A stretch of DNA of 9,523 nt from UBA12026 sp035291405 (GCA_035291405.1 DATDSD010000041.1:1-9523); one strand, 5' to 3'; shown: positions 1-5,829, numbered from the stretch's first letter. Translations and numbers: made by a program. The notes: generated by a model from the letters alone, not told the origin.

Positions 1-551
1 CCCATTTCCTTAAAATCATTTACCAACTGACTTTCAGGTGGACAAAATCTCCAACCCCCTTCAACCTCATAAGATATCTCGACCCAGTCGGCTTTTGAAA
101 GATTTGGCGAGTCCTTAGTCGGCCAAAGATTAGTGTCGTGAAAAACTAAGATAGTTTTGTCTGTAATAATGCCTGCCTTGCGAAGATTTTGAAACGCGCA
201 AAGCTCGGCTTCGTATGCGTGGCAATCAAAAAATAATAAATCAATCGGCTCATTATCTAAATCATCTGCGGTTATATCTGCAACATTTTTAATAATAACT
301 TTATGATTAACGGCCAATTTAGGACATATCTCTTCTAATCCCCAATCAACAGAATAAACTGTTCCATTATTGCCTATCGCTTCACAAAAGTTTTTAGCAC
401 TATATCCCAAGGTTGCTCCAAATTCTACAATTCTTTTGATGCGAGTAACCCTTATTAAGGCAAATAGAAATAATGCCTCATCGTCTTGAATAGGGCCAGG
501 ATTACTTTGTTCGTCGGCTTGGATTAGGTGTTTGAGATTATAGTCAACCAT
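1..551 (-). CDS. Class I SAM-dependent methyltransferase, C-terminus cut by window edge
   Basis: The gene starts at ATG 551 (reverse strand) and is still open at base 1, giving 183 complete codons. Visible class I methyltransferase motifs are VEFGATLGYS (residues 42-51, SAM-binding motif I), VYSVDW (65-70, acidic residue of motif II), DLLFFDCHAYEAE (104-116) and VFHDT (136-140). The last two resemble the IDGDHSYE and HDT signatures of the Methyltransf_24/cephalosporin-hydroxylase-like group, whose members often sit in surface-sugar clusters. The substrate cannot be read from the sequence. An AAAAGG at 557-562 is the only SD-like element I found at a start in this window. The first 28 bases overlap the 3' end of the GT75-like gene, so the two are probably translationally coupled and co-transcribed. 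Modification of a sugar or its carrier is inferred only from the neighbours. Confidence 0.82.
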   Translation of the reverse strand, partial: MVDYNLKHLIQADEQSNPGPIQDDEALFLFALIRVTRIKRIVEFGATLGYSAKNFCEAIGNNGTVYSVDWGLEEICPKLAVNHKVIIKNVADITADDLDNEPIDLLFFDCHAYEAELCAFQNLRKAGIITDKTILVFHDTNLWPTKDSPNLSKADWVEISYEVEGGWRFCPPESQLVNDFKEM

Positions 552-1381
552 TTTTGCCTTTTAATAATAAAATCTTTATACCACTCATCATAAATACCTA
601 AATAATATTCCTCATTTTTTCTAATCCCAACACATTCTTTCTCTAAACTCGCAAATACATTACTGGCTCTTAAATGATTAACTTTTGCATAACCTGAAAC
701 AATTCCCCAGTTCAATCTTGCAAAATCCTTTACAATTTCAAGCCCAGCCCAAATGTCGTCAAAACGTTCCGCCCCCTTATACTGCCCAACTGGTGCGAAA
801 AATATGTAAGGTAGTGCCTCTCTTCTAAACGCAAGATTCATTCCGCACATCGGGAAGAATATACCTTTTGGAATAATGCCCCTATAATAAGCCGGCTTAA
901 AATCTTTTGGTGTTAAAAGTTGTGTAGGTGCATCATAGTCTGGAACAGAATCCCAAACTCCGTGGCTAAGCATCACTAACGCTTCTTCTCTAACTTGATA
1001 TGGAAATCCCCTTGTATAAATATCCGTTGCTGTTGATAACCAACTAATAGGAACTCTCCTGTTTAATTGGTCTATGTGGTTTTGGATAGGGTCGCCTATC
1101 GGAGTGCAGTCATCGTCAGTTGTAAAAATATATTCTATATTTGGTAAATAATTCGCAATATATAAAAATCCTAATTGCCGAACCCCTGCACATTTATTGC
1201 TAATTAAATCATCTTGCAATAATGGCTCTAATCTATTATTTCTTATTTGTGGTTTATCCCCACTATCATCTATTAAAATAAACTCTACATTATGCTTATC
1301 AAATAAATATTTCCACGCAACTAAAAACTCGTTTATCTTTTCTGGTCTTATCGTCGGAACAACAACTGCAATATTACGCAT
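524..1381 (-). CDS. RGP/UDP-arabinopyranose mutase-like protein (GT75 family)
   Basis: This 285-aa protein closely resembles plant reversibly glycosylated polypeptides, which as UDP-arabinopyranose mutases interconvert the pyranose and furanose forms of UDP-L-arabinose. Seen in the sequence: VVVPTIR near the N-terminus (7-12), FTTDDDC (86-92) matching the family's DDD nucleotide-sugar/metal motif, RGFPYQVRE (124-132) with two arginines seven residues apart as in the plant enzymes, SHGVWDSVPDYDAPTQL (139-155), PKGIFFPMCGMNLAF (171-185), RFDDIWAG (206-213) and RASN (238-241). As I recall, the first arginine of that pair is the self-glycosylated residue in plants. There is no signal peptide or membrane segment, consistent with a cytosolic enzyme. 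It overlaps the HNH gene by 8 bases upstream and the methyltransferase by 28 bases downstream. Family membership is secure; whether it acts on UDP-arabinose, another UDP-sugar, or as a transferase is open. Confidence 0.88.
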   Translation of the reverse strand: MRNIAVVVPTIRPEKINEFLVAWKYLFDKHNVEFILIDDSGDKPQIRNNRLEPLLQDDLISNKCAGVRQLGFLYIANYLPNIEYIFTTDDDCTPIGDPIQNHIDQLNRRVPISWLSTATDIYTRGFPYQVREEALVMLSHGVWDSVPDYDAPTQLLTPKDFKPAYYRGIIPKGIFFPMCGMNLAFRREALPYIFFAPVGQYKGAERFDDIWAGLEIVKDFARLNWGIVSGYAKVNHLRASNVFASLEKECVGIRKNEEYYLGIYDEWYKDFIIKRQKWLTIISNT

Positions 1382-1760
1382 AATTTTTAAGATAATTTAT
1401 CATTTTTTCTAAAATAAAAATATTTTCATTTAATGTCCCCAATACTACATTACAATTTTTACATAAAAGTCCTCTTACCCTTTTTGTTATATGATTATGG
1501 TCTACTGCCAATGCAAATGGTAATCCAGTTTTAGTATTAATACTTGTTTCTGCATTTTTGCATATTGCACAAACTCCATTTTGTTTTTTGAAAAGTTCAA
1601 GATACTCCTCTAAATCTATTCCATAATCATACTTTAATCTATTATTTCTTATATTGTCCTTTATAAGTGGATATCGTTTTCGTCGTCTCTCTAATATCTT
1701 CAAACGATTTTTCTTATAATACTCCGACAATCTTATTTTGTGTGTTATCTTGTTTTTCAT
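1374..1760 (-). CDS. HNH endonuclease, Recombination endonuclease VII type
   Basis: This is a 128-aa protein. Its first 45 residues are very basic (KKNRLKILERRRKRY and similar) and probably bind DNA. They are followed by YGIDLEEYLELFKKQNGVC, the usual lead-in to this family. The nuclease core has C64 and C67 (CAIC), DHNH at 87-90, RVRGLLC (94-100) and a second pair C100/C103, so the four zinc cysteines and the His/Asp/Asn catalytic set all appear intact. Such genes are common free-standing mobile or homing-type elements in phages, while T4 gp49 itself resolves branched DNA. Here the gene sits inside a sugar-metabolism cassette, between the dehydratase and the GT75-like gene, and its stop overlaps the GT75 start by 8 bases. 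Insertion as a mobile gene is the likeliest reading; a DNA-processing role cannot be excluded. No SD precedes ATG 1760. Confidence 0.85.
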   Translation of the reverse strand: MKNKITHKIRLSEYYKKNRLKILERRRKRYPLIKDNIRNNRLKYDYGIDLEEYLELFKKQNGVCAICKNAETSINTKTGLPFALAVDHNHITKRVRGLLCKNCNVVLGTLNENIFILEKMINYLKNYA

Positions 1761-1813
1761 AATACTGGTTGATAATTATGTGGAGGAATAGACTCTATGG
1801 GTTAATACTTTTT

Positions 1814-2836
1814 TCATAATCCCAACCATCGCTTATTTTCAGGTGCGATGTCCCATTCAACTATTTTCTTTAATGTTTCCTCAAATGACTTAGGATATTC
1901 AAATCCTGCTTTCTTTAATTTTTCGCCAGATAATCTATACGCTAAATCATGTCCTGGTCTTGAAGAATGAAAACTTATCATTTCTATTTTTGCTTCTTTG
2001 CCTAAAATCTTGCCTATCATTTTTGCTAAATTAGAATTGGCTATCTCAACATCGCCTACTATGTTCCAGCACCCAAGCGAAGCGTCTACTTTGTCTAATC
2101 TTTCGTTTGTTTTCTCTAAAATAAATTGTAGAGCTTGTGCGATGTTCCTTGCGTGTAAATAATGTCTTGTTCCTGATTCTTTTAAGTCTGCGCTGGCGTG
2201 GATTTGTATCACTTCGTCATTCAAAATCTTTCTAATACAAATCGGAACAAACTTTTCTGGGTGTTGTCGTTCACCAATTATGTTCATCGCATTAGTAATG
2301 TTTATCGGCAAACCATAAGTATTTGAATATGCTCTACAAATTGCTTCTTGACAATCTTTACTGGCTGAATAAGGATTACCAACATTATGTCTGTCGCCCT
2401 CTTTGTAAGCAACTCCGTCAGGGGCTGTGCCGTATGCTTCATCGGTTGAGAATTGAATAAATTTCTTTAATCCTTTCAATGTCTTTGCCCATTCCAACAT
2501 ATTCAACATTAAGTTGACATTGTTTTGAATAAAATTAACTGGGTCGTCAATACTTCTATCAACATGGCTTTCGCTTGCTAAATTAAGAATATAATCTACT
2601 TCGCCAATTTCTTGTGCCACGCCAACGGTTATTGGTTGTTGAAGGTCAACTGCGAATAGCTTAACTCTTTTGTCGTCAAATGCTTTAATGTCTCTTAGTC
2701 GGTCGAAGCCATTACTGGCATAATTTAATTTATCTAAAATAATGATATCATAATCCGTATTTTTTAGATAATGCTCAACGCAGTGACTCGCCACAAATCC
2801 CGCACCACCCGTCAAAACTATTTTTGTTTTCTGCAT
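1814..2836 (-). CDS. NAD-dependent nucleotide-sugar dehydratase/epimerase (RmlB-like extended SDR)
   Basis: This 340-aa protein is full length for an extended short-chain dehydrogenase. It shows the NAD-binding glycine motif TGGAGFVASH (9-18), SESHVDRSIDDP (88-99), STDEAYG (130-136), the catalytic pair Y156/K160 in YSASK, and a C-terminal RPGHDLAYRLSGEKL (293-307). T131-D132-E133 corresponds to the Thr-Asp-Glu triad that distinguishes dTDP-glucose 4,6-dehydratases from simple epimerases, so a 4,6-dehydratase on a nucleotide hexose is the best guess. The usual R-D-W-L segment reads R-H-Y-L here (224-227), so the substrate may differ from dTDP-glucose. It lies 12 bases downstream of the unknown 135-aa gene, behind a terminator-like hairpin, and is followed by the HNH, GT75-like and methyltransferase genes. 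It probably supplies an activated sugar for that cassette (inference). Confidence 0.87.
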   Translation of the reverse strand: MQKTKIVLTGGAGFVASHCVEHYLKNTDYDIIILDKLNYASNGFDRLRDIKAFDDKRVKLFAVDLQQPITVGVAQEIGEVDYILNLASESHVDRSIDDPVNFIQNNVNLMLNMLEWAKTLKGLKKFIQFSTDEAYGTAPDGVAYKEGDRHNVGNPYSASKDCQEAICRAYSNTYGLPINITNAMNIIGERQHPEKFVPICIRKILNDEVIQIHASADLKESGTRHYLHARNIAQALQFILEKTNERLDKVDASLGCWNIVGDVEIANSNLAKMIGKILGKEAKIEMISFHSSRPGHDLAYRLSGEKLKKAGFEYPKSFEETLKKIVEWDIAPENKRWLGL

Positions 2837-2858
2837 ATAAAAAGCCGACTATTCGGCT
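2837..2858 (-). terminator. Weak intrinsic terminator or attenuator before the sugar cassette
   Basis: On the reverse strand AGCCGA, loop ATAG and TCGGCT form a perfect 6-bp stem (2858-2853 with 2848-2843) followed by five U and then AU. The stem includes the last two sense codons of the upstream gene, and its TAG stop lies in the loop, so a ribosome terminating there would cover the hairpin. Only 12 bases separate the genes and no promoter fits between them. Partial termination or translation-dependent attenuation is therefore more plausible than a full stop. The U-tract is short, so strength is uncertain. Confidence 0.5.
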
Positions 2859-3256
2859 ATTAAAACACCTTTTAATAATAAAGTTTCGTCTTCAGTCAAA
2901 CCTTCTGGAACATAACTACTAATAAAAGGTTCAAACTCAATTTCTTTTTTGTCGTATTCTTCAAACAATTCTCTTTCTTGTTTTATACAATTCTTTAATC
3001 CTTCTTTGGTGTATTTAAACCCTCTAACGTTTTCTTTTTCTACCAAAATCTCTTTGGTATTTTTATCCTCCATTGCGTTATCAACTCTAATATCTTGGAG
3101 TTTTTGTTTAAGTTCTCCGACTACTGGAAAGTAAAACTTATCTGAAAATCTTTTGTATGCGTAGCCGAATTTACTTTGTGATAATACTTTATCTTTCGCA
3201 TACAAAGAAGCTACCAACTGGTCAACTTCCTGCAATTCTTTAAATGTTTTTGTCAT
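2849..3256 (-). CDS. Hypothetical phage protein, 135 aa, mostly helical
   Basis: I do not recognise a specific family. The protein is charged and predicted largely alpha-helical: a helical N-terminus (KELQEVDQLVASLYAKDKV, 6-24), a Lys/Glu-rich middle that ends in KQERELFEEYDKKEIE (92-107), and a C-terminal PEGLTEDETLLLKGVLI (117-133). The size and the layout, in which a helical region precedes a short acidic C-terminus ending near a conserved-looking L-T-x-x-E motif, recall small helical phage proteins such as the DUF1617-type group, but this is a weak resemblance. There is no membrane segment or signal peptide. It lies 39 bases downstream of the VRR-NUC gene in the same direction, so it is probably co-transcribed from the promoter at 3616-3645. 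ATG 3256 has an AT-rich leader and no SD. Its TAG stop is in frame with the dehydratase ATG downstream. Confidence 0.65.
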   Translation of the reverse strand: MTKTFKELQEVDQLVASLYAKDKVLSQSKFGYAYKRFSDKFYFPVVGELKQKLQDIRVDNAMEDKNTKEILVEKENVRGFKYTKEGLKNCIKQERELFEEYDKKEIEFEPFISSYVPEGLTEDETLLLKGVLIAE

Positions 3257-3295
3257 AGTTTTAAATTATTCTACTATTATTTATTTTAATTATAT

Positions 3296-3604
3296 TTAAA
3301 AAATATCTTTTACATGGTCTACATCTCTGGCTAAAATATAGATTCCGTTATTTTTATTTATTTTTTTCTCAAACATTTTTTGGTCAAGTGATGGTTTTCC
3401 TTTCCAATCTTTAACTTCGATTGCAAAAAATATACCATTTGGAGTAAGACCTAATAAGTCTGCCGACCCTTTTAATCCAAAATATAGATTGTGCTTCCTC
3501 CCGACATTATTCCTCCAAAAAAATATACCTTTGTATTTTAAATAATCAGTAATCTGTTTTTGTATTTCCACCTCCGAAGGGTGATATTGTTTTTCTTTTT
3601 TCAT
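3296..3604 (-). CDS. VRR-NUC domain nuclease
   Basis: This 102-aa protein is essentially one VRR-NUC domain of the PD-(D/E)XK superfamily. Visible landmarks are E11 and Q15 in the first helix (SEVEIQKQI), R31 and G35 (FWRNNVGR), the GSAD motif at 46-49 with catalytic D49, IEVK at 62-65 with catalytic E63 and K65, and Q75 in SLDQKMF before the final helix. Stand-alone domains of this length are common in phages, next to replication genes, and are thought to process structured or recombining DNA. It is the first gene of the leftward block. The predicted transcription start lies only a few bases upstream of ATG 3604, so the mRNA may be leaderless or nearly so. No SD is present. Confidence 0.88.
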   Translation of the reverse strand: MKKEKQYHPSEVEIQKQITDYLKYKGIFFWRNNVGRKHNLYFGLKGSADLLGLTPNGIFFAIEVKDWKGKPSLDQKMFEKKINKNNGIYILARDVDHVKDIF

Positions 3605-3615
3605 AGTATATTTAT

Positions 3616-3645
3616 ATTATACCAAATATCAAACAACATTACCAA
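3616..3645 (-). promoter_or_regulatory. Leftward extended -10 promoter for the nuclease/sugar block
   Basis: On the reverse strand TGGTATAAT (3624-3616) gives a perfect -10 with a TG extension. The best -35 is TTGGTA (3645-3640), four of six matches, with 18-bp spacing. A start site about seven bases beyond the -10 falls near 3609, just upstream of ATG 3604. That predicts a leader of roughly five bases. Confidence 0.6.
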
Positions 3646-3651
3646 TACCCC

Positions 3652-3673
3652 AGTTATCCACAGGTGTATAACT
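3652..3673. promoter_or_regulatory. Operator-like dyad AGTTAT-N10-ATAACT
   Basis: A perfect 6-bp inverted repeat with a 10-bp spacer sits between the two divergent promoters, 7 bp from the leftward -35 and 18 bp from the rightward -35. The geometry would suit a dimeric regulator or an origin-binding protein. No repressor gene is visible in the window. The left arm overlaps the DnaA box, so the two may compete or belong to one element. Confidence 0.4.
3654..3662 (+). promoter_or_regulatory. DnaA box (perfect TTATCCACA)
   Basis: TTATCCACA matches the consensus DnaA box exactly. A weaker inverted 7/9 match, TTGTCCATA on the reverse strand, lies at 3678-3686. A 9-mer can occur by chance, but its location in the only large non-coding gap, next to the replication genes and between divergent promoters, supports a role in replication initiation or in DnaA-dependent control. 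Confidence 0.45.
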
Positions 3674-3691
3674 CAACTATGGACAAACCTT

Positions 3692-3720
3692 TTGACTTTT
3701 GGTATGATGGGAATTGTAAT
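3692..3720 (+). promoter_or_regulatory. Rightward sigma70-type promoter for the replication block
   Basis: TTGACT (3692-3697), a 17-bp spacer and TGTAAT (3715-3720) match the sigma70 consensus at five of six bases in each hexamer with ideal spacing. Transcription would start near 3727, giving a leader of about 125 bases that contains the hairpin at 3772-3842 before the gene at 3854. Confidence 0.65.
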
Positions 3721-3771
3721 ATAAAAAAGTAAATACAAAATGTCTAACTTTAAAAAAAATAATATATTATC

Positions 3772-3842
3772 AGCAGCGAGGCATAGCTGTGTTTCTGGTG
3801 TTTTAGACAACATCATTTACTTCACGGCTGTGCCTCTTTGCT
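3772..3842 (+). promoter_or_regulatory. Long structured RNA hairpin in the 5' leader
   Basis: Bases 3778-3791 pair with 3823-3836 over 14 consecutive positions, twelve Watson-Crick and two G-U. After one C-U mismatch the stem continues for five more pairs (3772-3776 with 3838-3842). Inside the loop a second hairpin forms: GGTGTT (3797-3802), loop TTAGAC, AACATC (3809-3814), with one G-U. The non-Watson-Crick positions in the continuous 14-pair stem are all G-U, which fits a structure selected as RNA. There is no U-tract after it, so it is not an intrinsic terminator. It ends 11 bases before ATG 3854. Translational control, mRNA stabilisation, or a small RNA are possible; it matches no riboswitch I know. 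Confidence 0.6.
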
Positions 3843-3853
3843 TGTAAAATATT

Positions 3854-4081
3854 ATGATAGACCCAGAAATAATTATAGATTATAAAAATAAATATCTAAC
3901 CATAAAAGTCCATCCAAAATATAATTACGATATTTCTTTTGAAAGATTAAGAAAAAAAGAACAATGGTGGTTTGACCATCTTTGTGGAAAGATTTGGTTC
4001 ACTCCAAAAACAAAAGTCGAATTTGGTAGGGCAACACAAGAATTAAGAGAAAACAACTATGGCAAATCAAAGAATGGTTAA
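3854..4081 (+). CDS. Hypothetical phage protein, 75 aa
   Basis: This is the first gene of the rightward block. I do not recognise the family. The N-terminal half looks like beta-strand (EIIIDYKNKYLTIKVHPKY, 5-23), followed by the aromatic-rich stretch WWFDHLCGKIWFTP (38-51) and a helical, charged C-terminus. The pattern H-L-x-x-K-x-W-F-T is seen in various small phage proteins that sit beside replication genes, but no function can be assigned. The last 23 bases overlap the initiator gene in another frame, so the two are probably translationally coupled. ATG 3854 has an AT-rich leader without SD, 11 bases after the leader hairpin. Confidence 0.7.
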   Translation: MIDPEIIIDYKNKYLTIKVHPKYNYDISFERLRKKEQWWFDHLCGKIWFTPKTKVEFGRATQELRENNYGKSKNG

Positions 4082-4691
4082 TAGTAAGTTTTGGAGTGAT
4101 AGTTATATCAGAAAACTAAATTATTCCGAAAGGTATTTATTTTTATATTTTTTAACTAACGAACATACCAATATAGCGGGCATATATGAAATAACAATGG
4201 ATGCCGTGTTGTTTGAAACTGGATTAGAAAAGATTTTTGTATTAAAAACCCTTAAAAAACTTGAAAAAGACAATAAAGCAAAATATAGAAAAGATTGGAT
4301 ATGGATTTATAATTTTATTAAAAATCAAAATTTAATAAAAAGTCCACAGGTTATCATTGGTATAAAACGCATATTAAATTCTATTTGTTCCGATGTTCAC
4401 ACCGTATTGGGTACAGGGTGGGTAGAGGGTATAGATACCCTATCACTACCGTATGGGGAACTTAACTTAACTAAACTTAACTTAACCGAACCCCTAAAAA
4501 ACGAAAATCCTTCTATAAAAAAAGAAAAAAACTGCCCGTTTGTATCTATTGATTGGGTTTGTGAATACACAAAAGCCCAACATTATCATGGTAAGTATCT
4601 TTTATTTATGGGGAAGGATAAACAGGTGTATGGGCAAGTACCAAACGAGAAGCGTTTTATATTATTAAGTGAAATTAAAAAAACATATTAA
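4059..4691 (+). CDS. Putative replication initiator with winged-helix N-terminus
   Basis: This 210-aa protein opens with MANQRMVNSKFWSDSYIRKL and then LNYSERYLFLYFLTN (20-34). This is the signature start of phage replisome organisers and DnaD/lambda-O-like initiators: small residues, then F-W-x-D, then an L-S-x-x-x-R-x-L-F helix. Helices and a wing continue to about residue 105 (IWIYNFIKNQ, 81-90). Residues about 117-143 form a low-complexity linker (SLPYGELNLTKLNLTEPL) whose DNA is built of repeats, as in lambda O, whose gene carries the origin. The C-terminal third (from about 158) has W-V-C-E-Y and aromatic residues and may contact the helicase next door; I do not recognise it. The gene overlaps its predecessor by 23 bases and is separated from the helicase ATG by one base. 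Role inferred: binds the origin and loads the helicase. Confidence 0.7.
   Translation: MANQRMVNSKFWSDSYIRKLNYSERYLFLYFLTNEHTNIAGIYEITMDAVLFETGLEKIFVLKTLKKLEKDNKAKYRKDWIWIYNFIKNQNLIKSPQVIIGIKRILNSICSDVHTVLGTGWVEGIDTLSLPYGELNLTKLNLTEPLKNENPSIKKEKNCPFVSIDWVCEYTKAQHYHGKYLLFMGKDKQVYGQVPNEKRFILLSEIKKTY
4409..4487 (+). repeat. Repeat cluster inside the initiator gene, candidate replication origin
   Basis: Three repeat types are adjacent. First, a tandem 11-mer GGGTACAGGGT / GGGTAGAGGGT (4409-4419, 4420-4430), with one mismatch. Second, a nested inverted repeat: AGGGTAT-AG-ATACCCT (4426-4441) framed by GGTAG (4421-4425) and CTACC (4446-4450). Third, a 13-mer AACTTAACTTAAC repeated at 4459-4471 and 4474-4486 with a 15-base period, itself built of CTTAA units. 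Iteron-like repeats followed by an AT-rich repeated stretch in the linker-coding part of an initiator gene resemble the lambda origin inside gene O. Function is inferred from layout only. Confidence 0.55.
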
Positions 4692-4692
4692 A

Positions 4693-5607
4693 ATGAACCT
4701 ACAACAAATTAATGACCGCATAAAAGAGATAGAAGAATGGCAACAACAGGGAATGGATAAAACCGAAGCCACGAGCCTTGTTGAGGAGGCTTTAAAGGAA
4801 TATGTGGGAGATGACCGAATTGTTGCCATAAAGGAATATGTAATGCCCATAGTAGACCAAAAGAATTCCATTGTTTCTGGTATCGCTGACTTAGATAAAA
4901 TTATCGGGCGGTTTAAAAAGGGAGATATTTTTACAATTACTGCGGGTTCTGGGGTAGGTAAATCAACTTTCGCCAGAGAACTTCTTATAAGATTTTCCGA
5001 ACAAGGTAAAAAATGCTTATATTTTTCTTACGAAGATAGAAACGAAGGTTTAATCGAAAAATTAGGTGAAGACATTCCCGATGGATATATCCCGAATGTT
5101 TTAACTGAAAAATCATTAACTTGGATAGATGCCCGAATTTTAGAATCAATTTTAAAATACAAAGTAGAAATAGTTTTTATTGATAACTTAAAAGCGATTA
5201 CAGACTTTTCATCGAGAAACGTAAACAACAGTATTGAAGCCACAATGCAACGCATAAAAGAAATTGCAATGAAATATAATATTTCTATTTTTCTTTGTGC
5301 TCACATAAAAAAAGAAGAGGGCAAAATAATTGATATAAACAGTATTAAAGATAGTTCTGCGGTAGCTGACATTTCAACATTAGTATTTGCCCTAAAAAGG
5401 TTGGAAGCCCAACAAAATAAAAAAGATAAATTAGAAAATGGAATTAAAAAAACTAACTACACCTTAGTATCAATCATAAAAAATCGTAATAACGGGAAAG
5501 AAGAATCATTTAAATTATTATTTGTTCCCAAAGGAGAATCTGGTCGCTACATTCAGGACACAAATCAAAACATAGTTTCACAAGAAGAAATAAAAGTAGA
5601 ATATTAA
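4693..5607 (+). CDS. DnaB/KaiC-type replicative helicase-like ATPase
   Basis: The protein is 304 aa from ATG 4693. An upstream in-frame GTG at 4669 is less likely because the ATG lies one base after the initiator stop (TAA-A-ATG), a junction type seen twice more here. The RecA-fold core is clear: G-I-A-D-L-D (63-68) as in DnaB, Walker A GSGVGKST (85-92), catalytic E114 in YFSYED (110-115), Walker B VFIDNL (161-166) with D164, a sensor-like LCAHIKK (201-207), and IIKNRNNG (261-268), which matches the DnaB motif H4 region. The N-terminal 60 residues are helical and much shorter than the DnaB collar domain. It is therefore a compact single-domain phage helicase of the DnaB/gp4 type, or a RAD55-like ATPase. 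It presumably unwinds the replication fork with the initiator next door. Confidence 0.85.
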   Translation: MNLQQINDRIKEIEEWQQQGMDKTEATSLVEEALKEYVGDDRIVAIKEYVMPIVDQKNSIVSGIADLDKIIGRFKKGDIFTITAGSGVGKSTFARELLIRFSEQGKKCLYFSYEDRNEGLIEKLGEDIPDGYIPNVLTEKSLTWIDARILESILKYKVEIVFIDNLKAITDFSSRNVNNSIEATMQRIKEIAMKYNISIFLCAHIKKEEGKIIDINSIKDSSAVADISTLVFALKRLEAQQNKKDKLENGIKKTNYTLVSIIKNRNNGKEESFKLLFVPKGESGRYIQDTNQNIVSQEEIKVEY

Positions 5608-5608
5608 T

Positions 5609-5824
5609 ATGGAAAAAGAATTAACACCACAACAAGAAGAACATCTTTGGCAGGTGATAAATTTTCATCCCCAAACTCGGGAACAAGCAAATAATGAAAA
5701 TTATATTTTTTTAAAATCTGCTTATTTTGATTTGATAAAATATTTTTATATAAGGTTGGATTTAAAGAATGCGGAACTTTTGGAAAAAGCATGGGAGGAA
5801 AAAGAAAAACAATACTTGAAATAA
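5609..5824 (+). CDS. Hypothetical small helical protein, 71 aa
   Basis: This is a charged, glutamate- and glutamine-rich protein (LTPQQEEHLWQVINFHPQT, 5-23) with an aromatic middle, FDLIKYFYIRLDL (40-52), and a Lys/Glu helix at the end. I recognise no motif or cysteine cluster, and there is no clear membrane helix. ATG 5609 follows the helicase stop by one base (TAA-T-ATG), so translation is likely coupled to the helicase. A longer-range GGAGG at 5793-5797 is coding sequence too far upstream of the next gene to act as its SD. Function unknown; the position suggests a small replication accessory protein. Confidence 0.7.
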   Translation: MEKELTPQQEEHLWQVINFHPQTREQANNENYIFLKSAYFDLIKYFYIRLDLKNAELLEKAWEEKEKQYLK

Positions 5825-5829
5825 ATAAT

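Noticed and set aside
1776..1817. A 13-codon gene overlapping the dehydratase stop (ATGA)
   Set aside because: Too short and without any recognisable feature; kept only as a possible remnant in the HNH finding.
4669..4692. Upstream GTG start for the DnaB-like ATPase adding eight residues
   Set aside because: The ATG at 4693 sits one base after the initiator stop, matching two other junctions, and the added residues overlap the end of the initiator gene with no family support.
5791..5829. Longer ATG start for the methyltransferase
   Set aside because: It overlaps the preceding gene by 34 bases and adds 13 residues that do not resemble the family; ATG 5830 begins right at the usual N-terminus.
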